Below are positions 16,196-24,457 of a stretch of 49,138 nt of DNA, one piece after another (the first letter of the stretch is position 1; each line of letters opens with the position of its first letter). This DNA is from Lachnospiraceae bacterium (GTDB taxonomy: Bacteria > Bacillota > Clostridia > Lachnospirales > Lachnospiraceae). Location of the stretch: contig WSLY01000017.1 of NCBI GenBank assembly GCA_013316825.1, positions 1 to 49,138 of the forward strand, read 5' to 3'. The notes beneath the pieces are model-generated. The model was not told the DNA's origin. It was given only the letters and a program-made list of their open reading frames with translations, and ran no database searches. A program made the position numbers and the translations under genes.

Positions 16196-16902
16196 GAATT
16201 CAATTCCTTCCCTGCCGCCTTAAAGCCCAACAGGGCTTCATAAGCCGCCTTCTGCTCTGCAGCCTTCTTCGTCCTTCCCTGACCGCTTCCGAGCCGGACG
16301 CCTTCCATCAGAACCTCCACCTGAAAAATTTTATCATGCTCCGGTCCTGACATTCCTACCAGTTCATAATGAAATTCCTTTTTCAAATGCTTCTGAATGT
16401 ATTCCTGCAAATTGCTCTTACTGTCATAAAACAGCGTCTTGTGCTCCAAATCCGAAAGGATAAAGCGATAAATATGCGCCTTTGCCGGCTCCATACCTCC
16501 ATCCAGATAAATGGCGCCGATAATCGCCTCCATCACATCCGCAATGATGGACGCCTTAATCCTTCCCCTGTCGCTCTCCTCACCTTTCCCCAGCAGCAGA
16601 AAATTCCCTAAATCCAAGTCCTCCGCGCAAAGGGCAAGCGAAGCCTCACACACCATGGCCGCCCTTGTCTTAGACAATTTTCCTTCTGCCATCTGCGGAT
16701 ATTTGTGGTACAAAAAATCGCTTGCCACCAGCTCCAGCACAGCATCGCCTAAGAATTCCAGCCTCTCGTAATGCGGCTTCTTATTGATTTTTTGCTCGTT
16801 GCTAAAAGAACTGTGTGTAAGCGCCTGCTTTAAAAGCGCCTGATTGTGAAAATGATAGCCGATTCTGTTTTCCAGATCCTTTGGCACGCCTAAAGGCATC
16901 AT
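16186..16902 (-). CDS. rnc: Ribonuclease III
   Basis: Double-strand-specific endoribonuclease for rRNA processing and mRNA turnover. 238 residues: the catalytic domain has HYERLEFLGDAVLELVASD and ADVMEAIIGAIYLDGG (metal-binding Glu and Asp), and the C-terminal dsRNA-binding domain has KSNLQEYIQKHLKKEFHYEL and RTKKAAEQKAAYEALL. ATG at 16902 follows GAGGACGGTATC. It is 128 bases from acpP, a leader that can form a long-range hairpin (see repeat at 16938-17013). Confidence 0.97.
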   Translation of the reverse strand: MMPLGVPKDLENRIGYHFHNQALLKQALTHSSFSNEQKINKKPHYERLEFLGDAVLELVASDFLYHKYPQMAEGKLSKTRAAMVCEASLALCAEDLDLGNFLLLGKGEESDRGRIKASIIADVMEAIIGAIYLDGGMEPAKAHIYRFILSDLEHKTLFYDSKSNLQEYIQKHLKKEFHYELVGMSGPEHDKIFQVEVLMEGVRLGSGQGRTKKAAEQKAAYEALLGFKAAGKELNSCI

Positions 16903-16937
16903 GATACCGTCCTCTGTATTCTCGCTTCATAAACAAA

Positions 16938-17013
16938 GTATTCCTGATACCGCGCGCAAAACAATCAAACTGTACGCATTGCCTTACAGAAAGCAGCCGG
17001 TATGCAGGAATAC
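16938..17013 (-). repeat. Long-range inverted repeat in the rnc leader
   Basis: Arms 16938-16951 and 16999-17013 (GTATTCCTGATACC against GGTATGCAGGAATAC) pair over 14 bp with a single bulged base, leaving a 47-base loop. It lies between acpP and rnc in the transcript. The right arm can also form a 5-bp hairpin alone. A duplex of this length just before rnc is a possible RNase III target. Confidence 0.55.
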
Positions 17014-17030
17014 CTTCGGGTTACTTGTTT

Positions 17031-17264
17031 TTAGAAATTAACTGCGTTCTTTATCATCTCCACCGCTTCTTCCACGGTAGAAATTTTTTCTGCCTTTTCT
17101 GCGGGTATTTCGATATCAAATTCCTCCTCGATACCCATGATAATCTGAAAAACATCCAGCGAATCCGCACCCAAATCATCCATAAAGGTTGATTCCATCG
17201 TGATTTCCTCCGGATCTACATTCAATACCTCTGCAATGACTTTTTTCAGCTTTTCAAATTCCAT
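17031..17264 (-). CDS. acpP: Acyl carrier protein
   Basis: 77-residue acidic carrier for fatty acid and phospholipid synthesis. The DSL phosphopantetheine motif is GADSLD with Ser35, and the helices ([27 protein letters not shown]) match the family. ATG at 17264 follows GGGAAATGAGGT. Located 16 bases after plsX, as is usual. Confidence 0.97.
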   Translation of the reverse strand: MEFEKLKKVIAEVLNVDPEEITMESTFMDDLGADSLDVFQIIMGIEEEFDIEIPAEKAEKISTVEEAVEMIKNAVNF

Positions 17265-17280
17265 ACCTCATTTCCCTTTC

Positions 17281-18291
17281 TTAATCTTCTAGTGTAATTT
17301 TTTCTTTTATTTTATCATTTATTTTCTGTTCCTTAAAAGTAACGCACTGCAGAACAGAATTTTTAATTTCCACCGCCTTGGAGCTTCCGTGCGTTTTTAC
17401 TACCAGCCCGTTTAAGCCGAGCATGGGAGCGCCTCCGTATTCCTCCAAATCAAATGCCTTCAATGTCTGCTTCAACGCCGGTTTTACCAGAAACGCGCCA
17501 ATTTTACTTATCAGGCTTCCCATCATTCCCGCCCTCACCTTTTTAATCAAGGTTGCGCCGACACCTTCATAAAGCTTCAGGACTACGTTGCCGACAAACG
17601 CCTCGCAGACAATCACATCTGCCACACCCGCCGGAATGTCCCTTGCCTCCACACTGCCGATAAAATTAATTTCAGGACAGTTTTTTAGGAGCGGAAAGGT
17701 TTCCTTCACCAAGGCATTTCCCTTCTCCTCCTCTGCGCCGATATTGACAATCCCTACTTTCGGATTTTGAATCCCCATAACGTTTTCCATGTATACGGAG
17801 CCCATTTTCGCAAACTGTACCAGATGGGAAGGCCTCGCATCCACGTTGGCACCACAATCTACTAAAAGCGCTGCTCCCGTCTCTGTGGGAATCAGCGGCG
17901 CAAGGGGCGGTCTCTCAACCCCCTTGATGCGTCCTATCAGTACCTGCCCGCCAACCAGAACCGCTCCGGTTGAACCTGCCGATACAAACGCGTCGCAGGT
18001 TCCATCCTTTACCATATACATTGCCTTTACAATGGAAGAATCCTTTTTGCGGCGTATCGCCATAACGGGCGGCTCCGCCGTCTCTATCACCTCTTCGGCA
18101 TGTACAATTTCCACCCGTGTGCTGTCGTACGTCTGTCCGGCAAGCGCTTTTTCAATCGCTTCCCTGCGGCCCACAAGAAAAATCTTGACCCTTTCGTCGG
18201 CATTCACCGCTTCTACTGCTCCCTTTACAATCTCATCGGGCGCATTGTCACCTCCCATGGCATCCACCGCTACATTTACCATATCTGCCAT
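17281..18291 (-). CDS. plsX: Phosphate acyltransferase PlsX
   Basis: Makes acyl-phosphate from acyl-ACP, the first step of phospholipid synthesis in most bacteria, feeding PlsY. 336 residues with VNVAVDAMGGDNAP at the start, SAGSTGAVLVGG, IGAEEEKGN, and CEAFVGNVVLKLYEGVG. The start at 18291 has GGGAGAAACGAA before it and gives the family N-terminus; a frame 10 codons longer is not supported. It follows its own promoter and leads plsX-acpP-rnc-smc-ftsY. Confidence 0.97.
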   Translation of the reverse strand: MADMVNVAVDAMGGDNAPDEIVKGAVEAVNADERVKIFLVGRREAIEKALAGQTYDSTRVEIVHAEEVIETAEPPVMAIRRKKDSSIVKAMYMVKDGTCDAFVSAGSTGAVLVGGQVLIGRIKGVERPPLAPLIPTETGAALLVDCGANVDARPSHLVQFAKMGSVYMENVMGIQNPKVGIVNIGAEEEKGNALVKETFPLLKNCPEINFIGSVEARDIPAGVADVIVCEAFVGNVVLKLYEGVGATLIKKVRAGMMGSLISKIGAFLVKPALKQTLKAFDLEEYGGAPMLGLNGLVVKTHGSSKAVEIKNSVLQCVTFKEQKINDKIKEKITLED

Positions 18292-18330
18292 TTCGTTTCT
18301 CCCTTTCGTTCCAAATTCCATTCCTTTTTT

Positions 18331-18359
18331 ACTATACTAAACGACTATATAAAAATCAA
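18331..18359 (-). promoter_or_regulatory. Sigma-A promoter of plsX-acpP-rnc-smc-ftsY
   Basis: Minus strand: -35 TTGATT (18359-18354), 17-base spacer, -10 TATAGT (18336-18331). It lies 40 bases before the plsX ATG and just after the TraX-like stop codon. Confidence 0.7.
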
Positions 18360-18378
18360 GTCAAAAAAGGACTTTGCC

Positions 18379-19161
18379 CTAAATCAATCCCAGAAAATAT
18401 GCAATAAAGTAAAGAACCAACAAATGAACAGGGTAAAACAGATAGAAAAAATACTTCATCTTCAGTCCACGCTTTCCATTGTAAAAACCAATGGGGATAA
18501 ACGCAAGAGGCGCCGTCATCTCACTGCCGCCCGTAAAAAAACAGCTCGCCAGAAATCCGGCGCATCCTGCCATAATCTGCGCCGTCTTGTTTCTTCTAAA
18601 AATATACAAAGCCATAATACAAAAAACGCCGATTGCATCATAGTCCGTTTTCAGTAAAAAAGCAACCCCCATCCCCGCCCCAAGTAAGGCCGCGTATAAA
18701 ATCAGTTTCATCCATTTGTCTGCCGCCAGTTTTTCCGTCACAGCCCTGTATCCAATCATAACGAGCAGTCCGATAAACAGCGTAAAAAATACGTTCTGAT
18801 ATTGGGGTGCAAACAGTTTTCCTTCAAAAGCAAGATTAAAAGGCAGCTCTGAAATTAGTGCAAATCCCAAAAGCCGCAGGGCATACTTTTTCACATTGCG
18901 CGTATGTGCAAATCCCTCCACCAGAAGAAAGCAAAAAATGGGAAAGGCAATCCGTCCAATCAAAAGCCGCATCACGTAATATAATGTAACCAGCCGCTTC
19001 CCATACCATGCGTGCTGCAAAAATCCCAGCACCACCACCGCCCCGATATGGTCTATCAGCATAGCGATAATTGCTATGATTTTCAAAGTACTGCCGCTAA
19101 TTCCTCTCCTTTGTACAGGCTGTGCGCTACCCGCCATCTGCATAATGGGCATATTATCCAT
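18379..19161 (-). CDS. TraX-like multi-pass membrane protein, possible acyltransferase
   Basis: About 260 residues with eight or so hydrophobic segments. Motifs of the TraX family are visible: STLKIIAIIAMLIDHIGAVV near the start, LLIGRIAFPIFCFLLVEGF, and FYLFYPVHLLVLYF at the end. TraX of F plasmid acetylates pilin; chromosomal relatives in Clostridia have no assigned substrate. The frame is open to 19215, but a good promoter (19197-19225) would start transcription inside that extension, so the start is placed at 19161 behind CAGGGAG. ATG at 19152 is an alternative. Lies between rpmF and plsX, which are neighbours in many bacteria. Confidence 0.82.
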   Translation of the reverse strand: MDNMPIMQMAGSAQPVQRRGISGSTLKIIAIIAMLIDHIGAVVVLGFLQHAWYGKRLVTLYYVMRLLIGRIAFPIFCFLLVEGFAHTRNVKKYALRLLGFALISELPFNLAFEGKLFAPQYQNVFFTLFIGLLVMIGYRAVTEKLAADKWMKLILYAALLGAGMGVAFLLKTDYDAIGVFCIMALYIFRRNKTAQIMAGCAGFLASCFFTGGSEMTAPLAFIPIGFYNGKRGLKMKYFFYLFYPVHLLVLYFIAYFLGLI

Positions 19162-19196
19162 CTCTCCCTGTTCCCTTGCCTTGATTTTCTTCCAAT

Positions 19197-19225
19197 ACAA
19201 TAATCCCTTTGACATATTCTGTCAA
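19197..19225 (-). promoter_or_regulatory. Promoter of the TraX-like gene
   Basis: Minus strand: -35 TTGACA (19225-19220, perfect), 17-base spacer, -10 TATTGT (19202-19197). The predicted transcript would begin near 19190, which rules out the ATG at 19215 for this promoter. Confidence 0.6.
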
Positions 19226-19329
19226 TGCTTCCAAAAGAAGAAACTTTACTGATTGCATTATCGCTTCTTCGGATATCTGACAAACTGTCACCGCATATAC
19301 TGAATTAACACCATCTCAAGGAGGATTCT

Positions 19330-19848
19330 ATGACCGATTTCAAAAATATGCGCTGCGCCGCTGATAAATCCTATCCGCCCATATGCATTACCGGACAAAA
19401 CCGCTGTTACGGCAGCATGATGCTGGAAGATTTGGCGGGCGCACATTCTGAAATGACTACCATCAACATGTACTTGTACAACATGATTCGAACCGGAGAG
19501 GATTGCGAGGAACTGTCCGCTCTTTTTATGCGGATTAATATCGTGGAAATGCATCACCTGAAAATTTTTGGTTCTCTCGCCATGGCGCTCGGCGAAGACC
19601 CAAGACTCTGGAGCGGACGCAGCGGCTGCAGAGACTACTGGACGCCTGCTTACAGCCAGTATCCCGCCAGTCTTTGCAGCATGGTACATAACTCCCTTTC
19701 CGGAGAACTGTGTGCCATTCAAACATACGAACAGCAGCTTGCAGAAATAGAAGATGCCTGTATCAAAGCAAATCTGGCACGTATTATCCTTGATGAACAA
19801 ATTCATGTGGAAATTTTAGAAAAAGTGATTGAAGAATACAGATTATAA
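19330..19848 (+). CDS. Ferritin-like di-metal protein
   Basis: 172 residues, plus strand, behind a strong AAGGAGGATTCT ribosome site. The four-helix di-metal ligand pattern is complete: Glu41 (GAHSEMTTINMYLYN), Glu73-x2-His76 (VEMHHLKIFG), Glu126 (LSGELCAIQTYEQQ) and Glu156-x2-His159 (LDEQIHVEIL). This fits the rubrerythrin/ferritin-like superfamily; manganese catalase and CotJC spore proteins share the fold. No rubredoxin Cys4 domain is present. Several extra Cys occur (9, 19, 26, 100, 116, 128, 144). Likely roles are peroxide handling or metal binding, but which is not shown. Divergent from the TraX-like gene. Confidence 0.83.
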   Translation: MTDFKNMRCAADKSYPPICITGQNRCYGSMMLEDLAGAHSEMTTINMYLYNMIRTGEDCEELSALFMRINIVEMHHLKIFGSLAMALGEDPRLWSGRSGCRDYWTPAYSQYPASLCSMVHNSLSGELCAIQTYEQQLAEIEDACIKANLARIILDEQIHVEILEKVIEEYRL

Positions 19849-19888
19849 AATCGGTCCATACACAGAAAAAATCTGAATCTGCATATGC

Positions 19889-19940
19889 AAAGACCTGTCT
19901 GACAGCGCAGAATACGCCATTGGAAGACGGGTCTTTCGTA
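19889..19940 (+). terminator. Possible terminator of the ferritin-like gene
   Basis: Stem AAAGACCTGTCT / AGACGGGTCTTT (12 bp with one G-U pair) closing a 24-base loop, 41 bases after the stop codon. The following run is only TTTCGTATT, so termination may be inefficient. Confidence 0.45.
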
Positions 19941-19958
19941 TTACATATATGTATGCGC

Positions 19959-20143
19959 TTATCCCAATGCCTTTAACTGATTCGTATGCATATTGAGATA
20001 AATGTCCTGCACCTCCTGCTTCGCTTTGACATCACTCGTCATGCTAATGCATTCATCCAAATATCAAGCTTTGCAGTTCTTTGCCGCACCTCCGCCATTG
20101 TGACTATATACCATTCAATTTCTTGTGGTATAAAGCGTACCAC
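19959..20143 (-). pseudogene. Possible frameshifted remnant of a small unknown gene
   Basis: On the minus strand one frame reads VRFIPQEIEWYIVTMAEVRQ, then RTAKLDIWMNALA before a stop at 20039. In the next frame the reading continues CISMTSDVKAKQEVQDIYLN, then MHTNQLKALG, with a stop at 19959. Joined with one frameshift near 20050 this gives about 60 residues of protein-like composition. I recognise no family, and chance is a real alternative. Confidence 0.25.
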
Positions 20144-20210
20144 AGACAAACAGAAAAGTCCAGCTATATTGTGCCCTGCCTTATAATCCCCCAAAAGGGT
20201 TGCATGAAAG

Positions 20211-20240
20211 AAAAAAATCAAGGGTATAAACCCTTGATTT
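20211..20240 (-). terminator. Intrinsic terminator of yceD-rpmF
   Basis: 11-bp stem (20215-20225 with 20230-20240, AAATCAAGGGT and its complement), 4-base loop, followed on the minus strand by seven T (20217-20211). It lies 17 bases after the rpmF stop. Confidence 0.92.
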
Positions 20241-20257
20241 CTCTACATTTCTTACAC

Positions 20258-20437
20258 TTAGTCCATGCTGATGATTTCTTTTTTATTGTAAGAACCACAA
20301 GCCTTGCATACTCTGTGAGGCATCATTAATGCACCGCATTTGCTGCATTTCACTAATGTGGGAGCACTCATTTTCCAGTTTGCTCTTCTCTTATCTCTTC
20401 TTGACTTAGAAGATTTATTCTTGGGACAAATAGACAT
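20258..20437 (-). CDS. rpmF: 50S ribosomal protein L32
   Basis: 59-residue ribosomal protein of the large subunit. The translation begins MSICPKNKSSKSRRDKRRAN and carries a zinc ribbon with Cys31-x2-Cys34 (CSKC) and Cys44-x2-Cys47 (CKAC). Its ribosome site AAGGAGGTG is formed by the last codons of yceD, two bases upstream, the standard yceD-rpmF pair. In many bacteria plsX follows directly; here a TraX-like and a ferritin-like gene intervene. The C-zinc form is complete. Confidence 0.97.
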   Translation of the reverse strand: MSICPKNKSSKSRRDKRRANWKMSAPTLVKCSKCGALMMPHRVCKACGSYNKKEIISMD

Positions 20438-20439
20438 CG

Positions 20440-20958
20440 TTACACCTCCTTATTTGCGTTAAAGATATCCTGTAATACCGCCATGCGGGGGTCCGGCACA
20501 AAAGTATCGCATCCGCAATCCCCTTCGTTCAGGTCCTTGCCACACTTCTTGCAAATTCCCTTGCAGTCCGGCTTACAAAGTACCTTCTCAGGCTGGTTCA
20601 TCAAAAGCTCGTTGTATACCAGTGATTCTATGTTAAGCTGACAGCCGTTTATCAACTCCGAATCGCTCTCTTCAGAATCCGTCCCCTCCGCTGCATCCAC
20701 ACTTCTGGTAAAATCCAGCGCAATCTGCACGGGAACCTCTTTTAAGCAGCGGTCACAATACATAAGCTGCGTCAATTCCGCATGTCCGCAAAGCTCCGCC
20801 TTTCCCTCACCCGCATTGCAAAGCGTCAGGTTTAACGGCGATTTTTCCACAATGGGAAAACGTCCCATGCGGCTCTCAAATGCAGTCATCTCCATGACAA
20901 CTTCTTCTGTCTTTGTTTTTCCCTCAGATGTCAATACGTCAGTCAAATTCAATAACAT
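20440..20958 (-). CDS. yceD: YceD/DUF177 family protein
   Basis: 172 residues. The YceD family is linked to 23S rRNA metabolism or large-subunit assembly and almost always precedes rpmF. Cys clusters typical of Gram-positive members are seen: CDRC in the middle and CKPDCKGICKKCG plus CGC near the C-terminus, likely binding zinc. The start at 20958 (MLLNLTDVLTSEG) follows AGGAGCAGACT; the longer frame to 21039 would include the promoter. Ends 2 bases before rpmF. Confidence 0.92.
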   Translation of the reverse strand: MLLNLTDVLTSEGKTKTEEVVMEMTAFESRMGRFPIVEKSPLNLTLCNAGEGKAELCGHAELTQLMYCDRCLKEVPVQIALDFTRSVDAAEGTDSEESDSELINGCQLNIESLVYNELLMNQPEKVLCKPDCKGICKKCGKDLNEGDCGCDTFVPDPRMAVLQDIFNANKEV

Positions 20959-20971
20959 AGTCTGCTCCTGG

Positions 20972-20993
20972 CGAAAACACCTATATGTTTTCG
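20972..20993 (-). repeat. Leader hairpin of yceD-rpmF
   Basis: 8-bp perfect stem (CGAAAACA, six bases, TGTTTTCG) just upstream of the yceD ribosome site. Possibly a stability or regulatory hairpin of the r-protein message. Confidence 0.5.
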
Positions 20994-21010
20994 TTTTCAC
21001 ACACTGGTTT

Positions 21011-21039
21011 ATTATACCTATGCGGGCGGGCTTTGTCAA
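21011..21039 (-). promoter_or_regulatory. Consensus sigma-A promoter of yceD-rpmF
   Basis: Minus strand: -35 TTGACA (21039-21034), exactly 17 bases, -10 TATAAT (21016-21011). Both hexamers are perfect, so this should be among the strongest promoters in the window. It begins 17 bases after the trpA stop codon; no terminator separates it from the trp operon. Confidence 0.9.
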
Positions 21040-21055
21040 CTCTTAAATTTATTTT

Positions 21056-21826
21056 TCAGGCGATAGCCGCTTTCATGTCACTTACATAGCGGTATATTTC
21101 TTCTCCTGCCGCCTCCCCATATTGTTCTATCAGTCTTACAATAGCACTTCCCACAATCACACCGTCCGCATAATGAGCCATTTCTCCTGCTTGTTTGGGC
21201 GTGCTGATGCCAAAGCCAATGGCACAGGGCGTATCCGTTACCGCTCTGATTTCCTCTACCATGCCGGCAATATCCGTTGTAATCTGACTGCGCACGCCGG
21301 TCACTCCCATGGACGACACCACATAAATAAAACCTTTTGCCTCTTTTGCAATCAGGCGTATCCGCTCCATTGAAGTAGGCGCAATCAAAGAAATTACGTC
21401 AACGCCAAAACGTCCCGCCACTTCTTCTGCTTCCCCTTTTTCTTCAAACGGAAGGTCCGGTACAATAATGCCGTCCACTCCCAGACTCCTGCAGCGGGCA
21501 AAAAAAGCCTCATACCCGTAGTGGAAAACCGGATTCAGGTAGGTCATCAATGCAATGGGCACTCCGGACCTTTTCCTTACTTCCTCCACAATATGAAAGA
21601 CGCCCTCCGTAGTCATGCCGCCTCTTAACGCACGCAGGCTTGCCTCCTGAATCACAGCCCCTTCCGCGGTCGGGTCTGAAAAAGGAATCCCAATTTCGAT
21701 TAAATCTGCACCTGCCTTTTCCATCTTTAAAATATAGTTTACCGTACACTCTGCAGTGGGGTCTCCCGCCGTCAAAAAAGCGACAAATGCCTTGCCCTTT
21801 CCAAATACTTCCTGTAATCTACTCAT
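21056..21826 (-). CDS. trpA: Tryptophan synthase alpha chain
   Basis: Cleaves indole-3-glycerol phosphate to indole, passed to TrpB through an intersubunit tunnel. 256 residues: [29 protein letters not shown] (catalytic Glu and Asp present; Ala where many have Pro), IVPDLPFEE, and [20 protein letters not shown]. The start overlaps the end of trpB by 8 bases. Last gene of the trp operon. Confidence 0.97.
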   Translation of the reverse strand: MSRLQEVFGKGKAFVAFLTAGDPTAECTVNYILKMEKAGADLIEIGIPFSDPTAEGAVIQEASLRALRGGMTTEGVFHIVEEVRKRSGVPIALMTYLNPVFHYGYEAFFARCRSLGVDGIIVPDLPFEEKGEAEEVAGRFGVDVISLIAPTSMERIRLIAKEAKGFIYVVSSMGVTGVRSQITTDIAGMVEEIRAVTDTPCAIGFGISTPKQAGEMAHYADGVIVGSAIVRLIEQYGEAAGEEIYRYVSDMKAAIA

Positions 21827-23003
21827 GAATATCCCTCCCTCTGTATCTTGCTATCGCCGCTACATCTTTATCTCCCCTTCCGGAAATATTGACAATGATG
21901 CACTCCTGCTTATCCATGCTGCCTGCTATTTTTTGTACATGTGCAATTGCATGGGCACTCTCAATGGCGCAAATAATGCCTTCTGTTTTTGCCAGATATT
22001 CAAACGCTGCAACCGCCTCGTCATCCGTCACCGGCACATACTGTGCTCTTCCCGTATCATGCAGATAAGCATGCTCCGGTCCGATGCCCGGATAATCCAG
22101 TCCTGCCGAAATAGAATATACCGGCGCAATCTGTCCGAATTCATCCTGACAAAAATAGGATTTCATACCATGGAAAACGCCGACGCTTCCTGTTGCAATG
22201 GTAGCTGCCGTAAGCGCGCTGTCCACGCCTTTTCCCGCTGCTTCGCAGCCAATTAACTTTACTGTGCTTTCCGGAATAAAATGATAAAAAGCGCCCATGG
22301 CATTGCTGCCTCCGCCCACACATGCCACGACTGCTGCCGGCAGCCTGCCCTCTTTTTCCAATATCTGCGCCTTCGCCTCTTTTGAAATGACGCTCTGGAA
22401 ATCTCTCACTATCATGGGAAAGGGATGGGGGCCCATCACAGAACCCAGTACATAGAGGGTATCATCTACTCTGGATGCCCATTCCCGCATCGTTTCATTC
22501 ACTGCATCCTTCAACGTTTTTGTGCCGCTTTTCACTGGATGCACTTTCGCTCCTAAAAGCTCCATACGGTACACGTTAAGTGCCTGCCGCTTCGTATCCT
22601 CCTCGCCCATAAAAATTTCACACTCCATGCCAAAAAGAGCCGCCGCCGTTGCCGTTGCAACACCGTGCTGACCTGCACCTGTCTCTGCAATCAACCGGCT
22701 CTTTCCCATTTTTTTTGCCAGAAGCGCCTGCCCCAGCACATTATTGATTTTGTGGGAACCGGTATGATTTAAGTCCTCGCGCTTTAAATAAATTTTGGCG
22801 CCGCCCAAGTCTTTTGTCATCTTTTCCGCATAATACAATAAGGACGGACGCCCCGCATATTCCTTAAAAAGCGCATCTAACTCCTCACAAAAATCCTTAT
22901 CCTTTTTATAAAATGCATAACTGTTTTCCAGATGAATCAATTCATTCATCAGCGTTTCGGGAACATATTGTCCGCCGTATTCGCCATATCTTCCTCTGCT
23001 CAT
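21819..23003 (-). CDS. trpB: Tryptophan synthase beta chain
   Basis: PLP enzyme joining indole and serine. 394 residues: [16 protein letters not shown] at the start, PLP Lys85 in [28 protein letters not shown], phosphate loop GGGSNAMG, and the C-terminal SGRGDKD. This is the common TrpB1 type that pairs with TrpA. The start at 23003 follows AAAGGATAAAAG; the longer frame to 23048 overlaps trpF and lacks support. Confidence 0.97.
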   Translation of the reverse strand: MSRGRYGEYGGQYVPETLMNELIHLENSYAFYKKDKDFCEELDALFKEYAGRPSLLYYAEKMTKDLGGAKIYLKREDLNHTGSHKINNVLGQALLAKKMGKSRLIAETGAGQHGVATATAAALFGMECEIFMGEEDTKRQALNVYRMELLGAKVHPVKSGTKTLKDAVNETMREWASRVDDTLYVLGSVMGPHPFPMIVRDFQSVISKEAKAQILEKEGRLPAAVVACVGGGSNAMGAFYHFIPESTVKLIGCEAAGKGVDSALTAATIATGSVGVFHGMKSYFCQDEFGQIAPVYSISAGLDYPGIGPEHAYLHDTGRAQYVPVTDDEAVAAFEYLAKTEGIICAIESAHAIAHVQKIAGSMDKQECIIVNISGRGDKDVAAIARYRGRDIHE

Positions 23004-23031
23004 TCTTTTATCCTTTCTTTCTCTTTCCTTT

Positions 23032-23667
23032 TTACTCCACCACCGCACAGTGCTCTTTTTCCCATTCTGCCTGCAGCCGCCTTACTTCTTTTACAAAAAG
23101 CTTTATTTTGGCTCCGTCCTTTACGCCCTCCGTCTCCACGCCGCTGCTGACATCGATTCCGGCAAGGTAGGGATTTTCTTTTATCTCTTTCAAATTTTCC
23201 GCCGTTATGCCGCCGGCAAGGAAAAAGGCTCTGTCAAAACCGGACAGATTTTCCCACAAAAAGGTACGTCCCTCTCCCATACCGCCGTCAAACAAAATAA
23301 AGTCTGCCTGCGAAAAGCGCCATCGCTCCACACTAGCGGCATCTTTTACCACAACCGCCTTCCAGACCGGCTTACCCGATTTTTTCTGAAGCCATCGGAT
23401 TTCTTCCTCCGTCTCCTTCCCGTGAAGCTGTGCAATATCAATTACGCCGCTTAAAAGCAGGGAAAGAATTCTATCCGGCGCCTCATCCACAAATACGCCG
23501 ACTGCCTGTATCCGGCTGTCCAGTTTTTTCTTTAGTACTGCTGCCTGCTCTTTTGCAATATACCGCCTGCTTTTTTGCCAGAATACAAATCCGGCAAAAT
23601 CCGGCAGAGCCTCGTTGACATATACAATATCCTGGCGTCTGCATAATCCGCATATTTTAATCCGCAT
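23032..23667 (-). CDS. trpF: Phosphoribosylanthranilate isomerase
   Basis: Catalyses the Amadori rearrangement of PRA to CdRP. 211 residues with [14 protein letters not shown] (catalytic Cys in KICG), [42 protein letters not shown] (catalytic Asp), [12 protein letters not shown] and GIDVSSGVE. The ATG at 23667 overlaps the trpC stop by 11 bases and follows AAGGAAAAGAAG inside trpC. Confidence 0.95.
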   Translation of the reverse strand: MRIKICGLCRRQDIVYVNEALPDFAGFVFWQKSRRYIAKEQAAVLKKKLDSRIQAVGVFVDEAPDRILSLLLSGVIDIAQLHGKETEEEIRWLQKKSGKPVWKAVVVKDAASVERWRFSQADFILFDGGMGEGRTFLWENLSGFDRAFFLAGGITAENLKEIKENPYLAGIDVSSGVETEGVKDGAKIKLFVKEVRRLQAEWEKEHCAVVE

Positions 23668-24457
23668 CTTCTTTTCCTTCCCGCAGCCACGTAAGTGTCT
23701 TTTGCACATTTTGGCTTCTCATCAGCGTCTCCCCTATCAGTACGGCATCCGTGCCATTTTCCATCAAGACCCTTGTATCTCTGGATGTTTTTATGCCGCT
23801 CTCCGAAACAAACAGAATTTCCTGCGGCACCAGCCTGCGCAAATCTACCGAATGCTGTACATCCACGGAAAAATCCTTTAAATTTCTGTTGTTGACGCCA
23901 AGAATGGAAGCCCCGCAGGTAATCGCTCTTTCTATCTCTTTCGCATCGTGCGCTTCCACAAGTGCCGACATGCCAAGGCTTTTTGCTATCTGCATGTATT
24001 CGGAAAGCTGTGTATCCGTCAATATCGCACAGATAAGCAGCACTGCATCTGCCCCCAGTGTTTTGGCTTCATATATCATATACTCGTCTACCGTAAAATC
24101 CTTCCGCAAAACCGGCAGACTGCTGTGTGCCTTGATATCCTGTAAATAGGCGTTGTTTCCTTTGAAATAGTAAGGCTCCGTCAGCACGGACAGCGCGTCC
24201 GCACCTGCTTTTTCATATTCCTCTGCAATACGGACGTAGGGAAAGTCCTCTGCGATAATCCCCTTTGAAGGCGATGCTTTCTTTACCTCGCAGATAAAAG
24301 AAAGAGAATTCTTTTGAAGCGCCGCTTCAAACGGAAAATTCTTGTTTCTATAACAATCCTCCGCCTGCTTTCTCATCCTGACAGGGTCTACCTTTCGTTT
24401 TTCCTCCGCAACCCGCTGCGCAGTCTTTTCGGCAATTTCCTGTAACATATTCAACAT
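23657..24457 (-). CDS. trpC: Indole-3-glycerol phosphate synthase
   Basis: Closes the indole ring from CdRP. 266 residues with [16 protein letters not shown] (catalytic Lys), [65 protein letters not shown] and [11 protein letters not shown]. The start at 24457 overlaps the trpD stop by 7 bases, with GAGGAG 8 bases upstream. All catalytic residues appear intact. Confidence 0.97.
   Translation of the reverse strand: MLNMLQEIAEKTAQRVAEEKRKVDPVRMRKQAEDCYRNKNFPFEAALQKNSLSFICEVKKASPSKGIIAEDFPYVRIAEEYEKAGADALSVLTEPYYFKGNNAYLQDIKAHSSLPVLRKDFTVDEYMIYEAKTLGADAVLLICAILTDTQLSEYMQIAKSLGMSALVEAHDAKEIERAITCGASILGVNNRNLKDFSVDVQHSVDLRRLVPQEILFVSESGIKTSRDTRVLMENGTDAVLIGETLMRSQNVQKTLTWLREGKEDAD

Larger units (their letters stand above)
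19849..20214. other. Sparse intergenic stretch between the ferritin-like gene and the rpmF terminator
   Basis: No intact gene found. It contains an imperfect hairpin after the ferritin-like gene (arms 19889-19900 and 19925-19936, weak T run), a 7-bp inverted repeat at 20124-20144 (TGTGGTA, 7 bases, TACCACA), and a possible decayed minus-strand reading frame (19959-20143). Confidence 0.6.
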
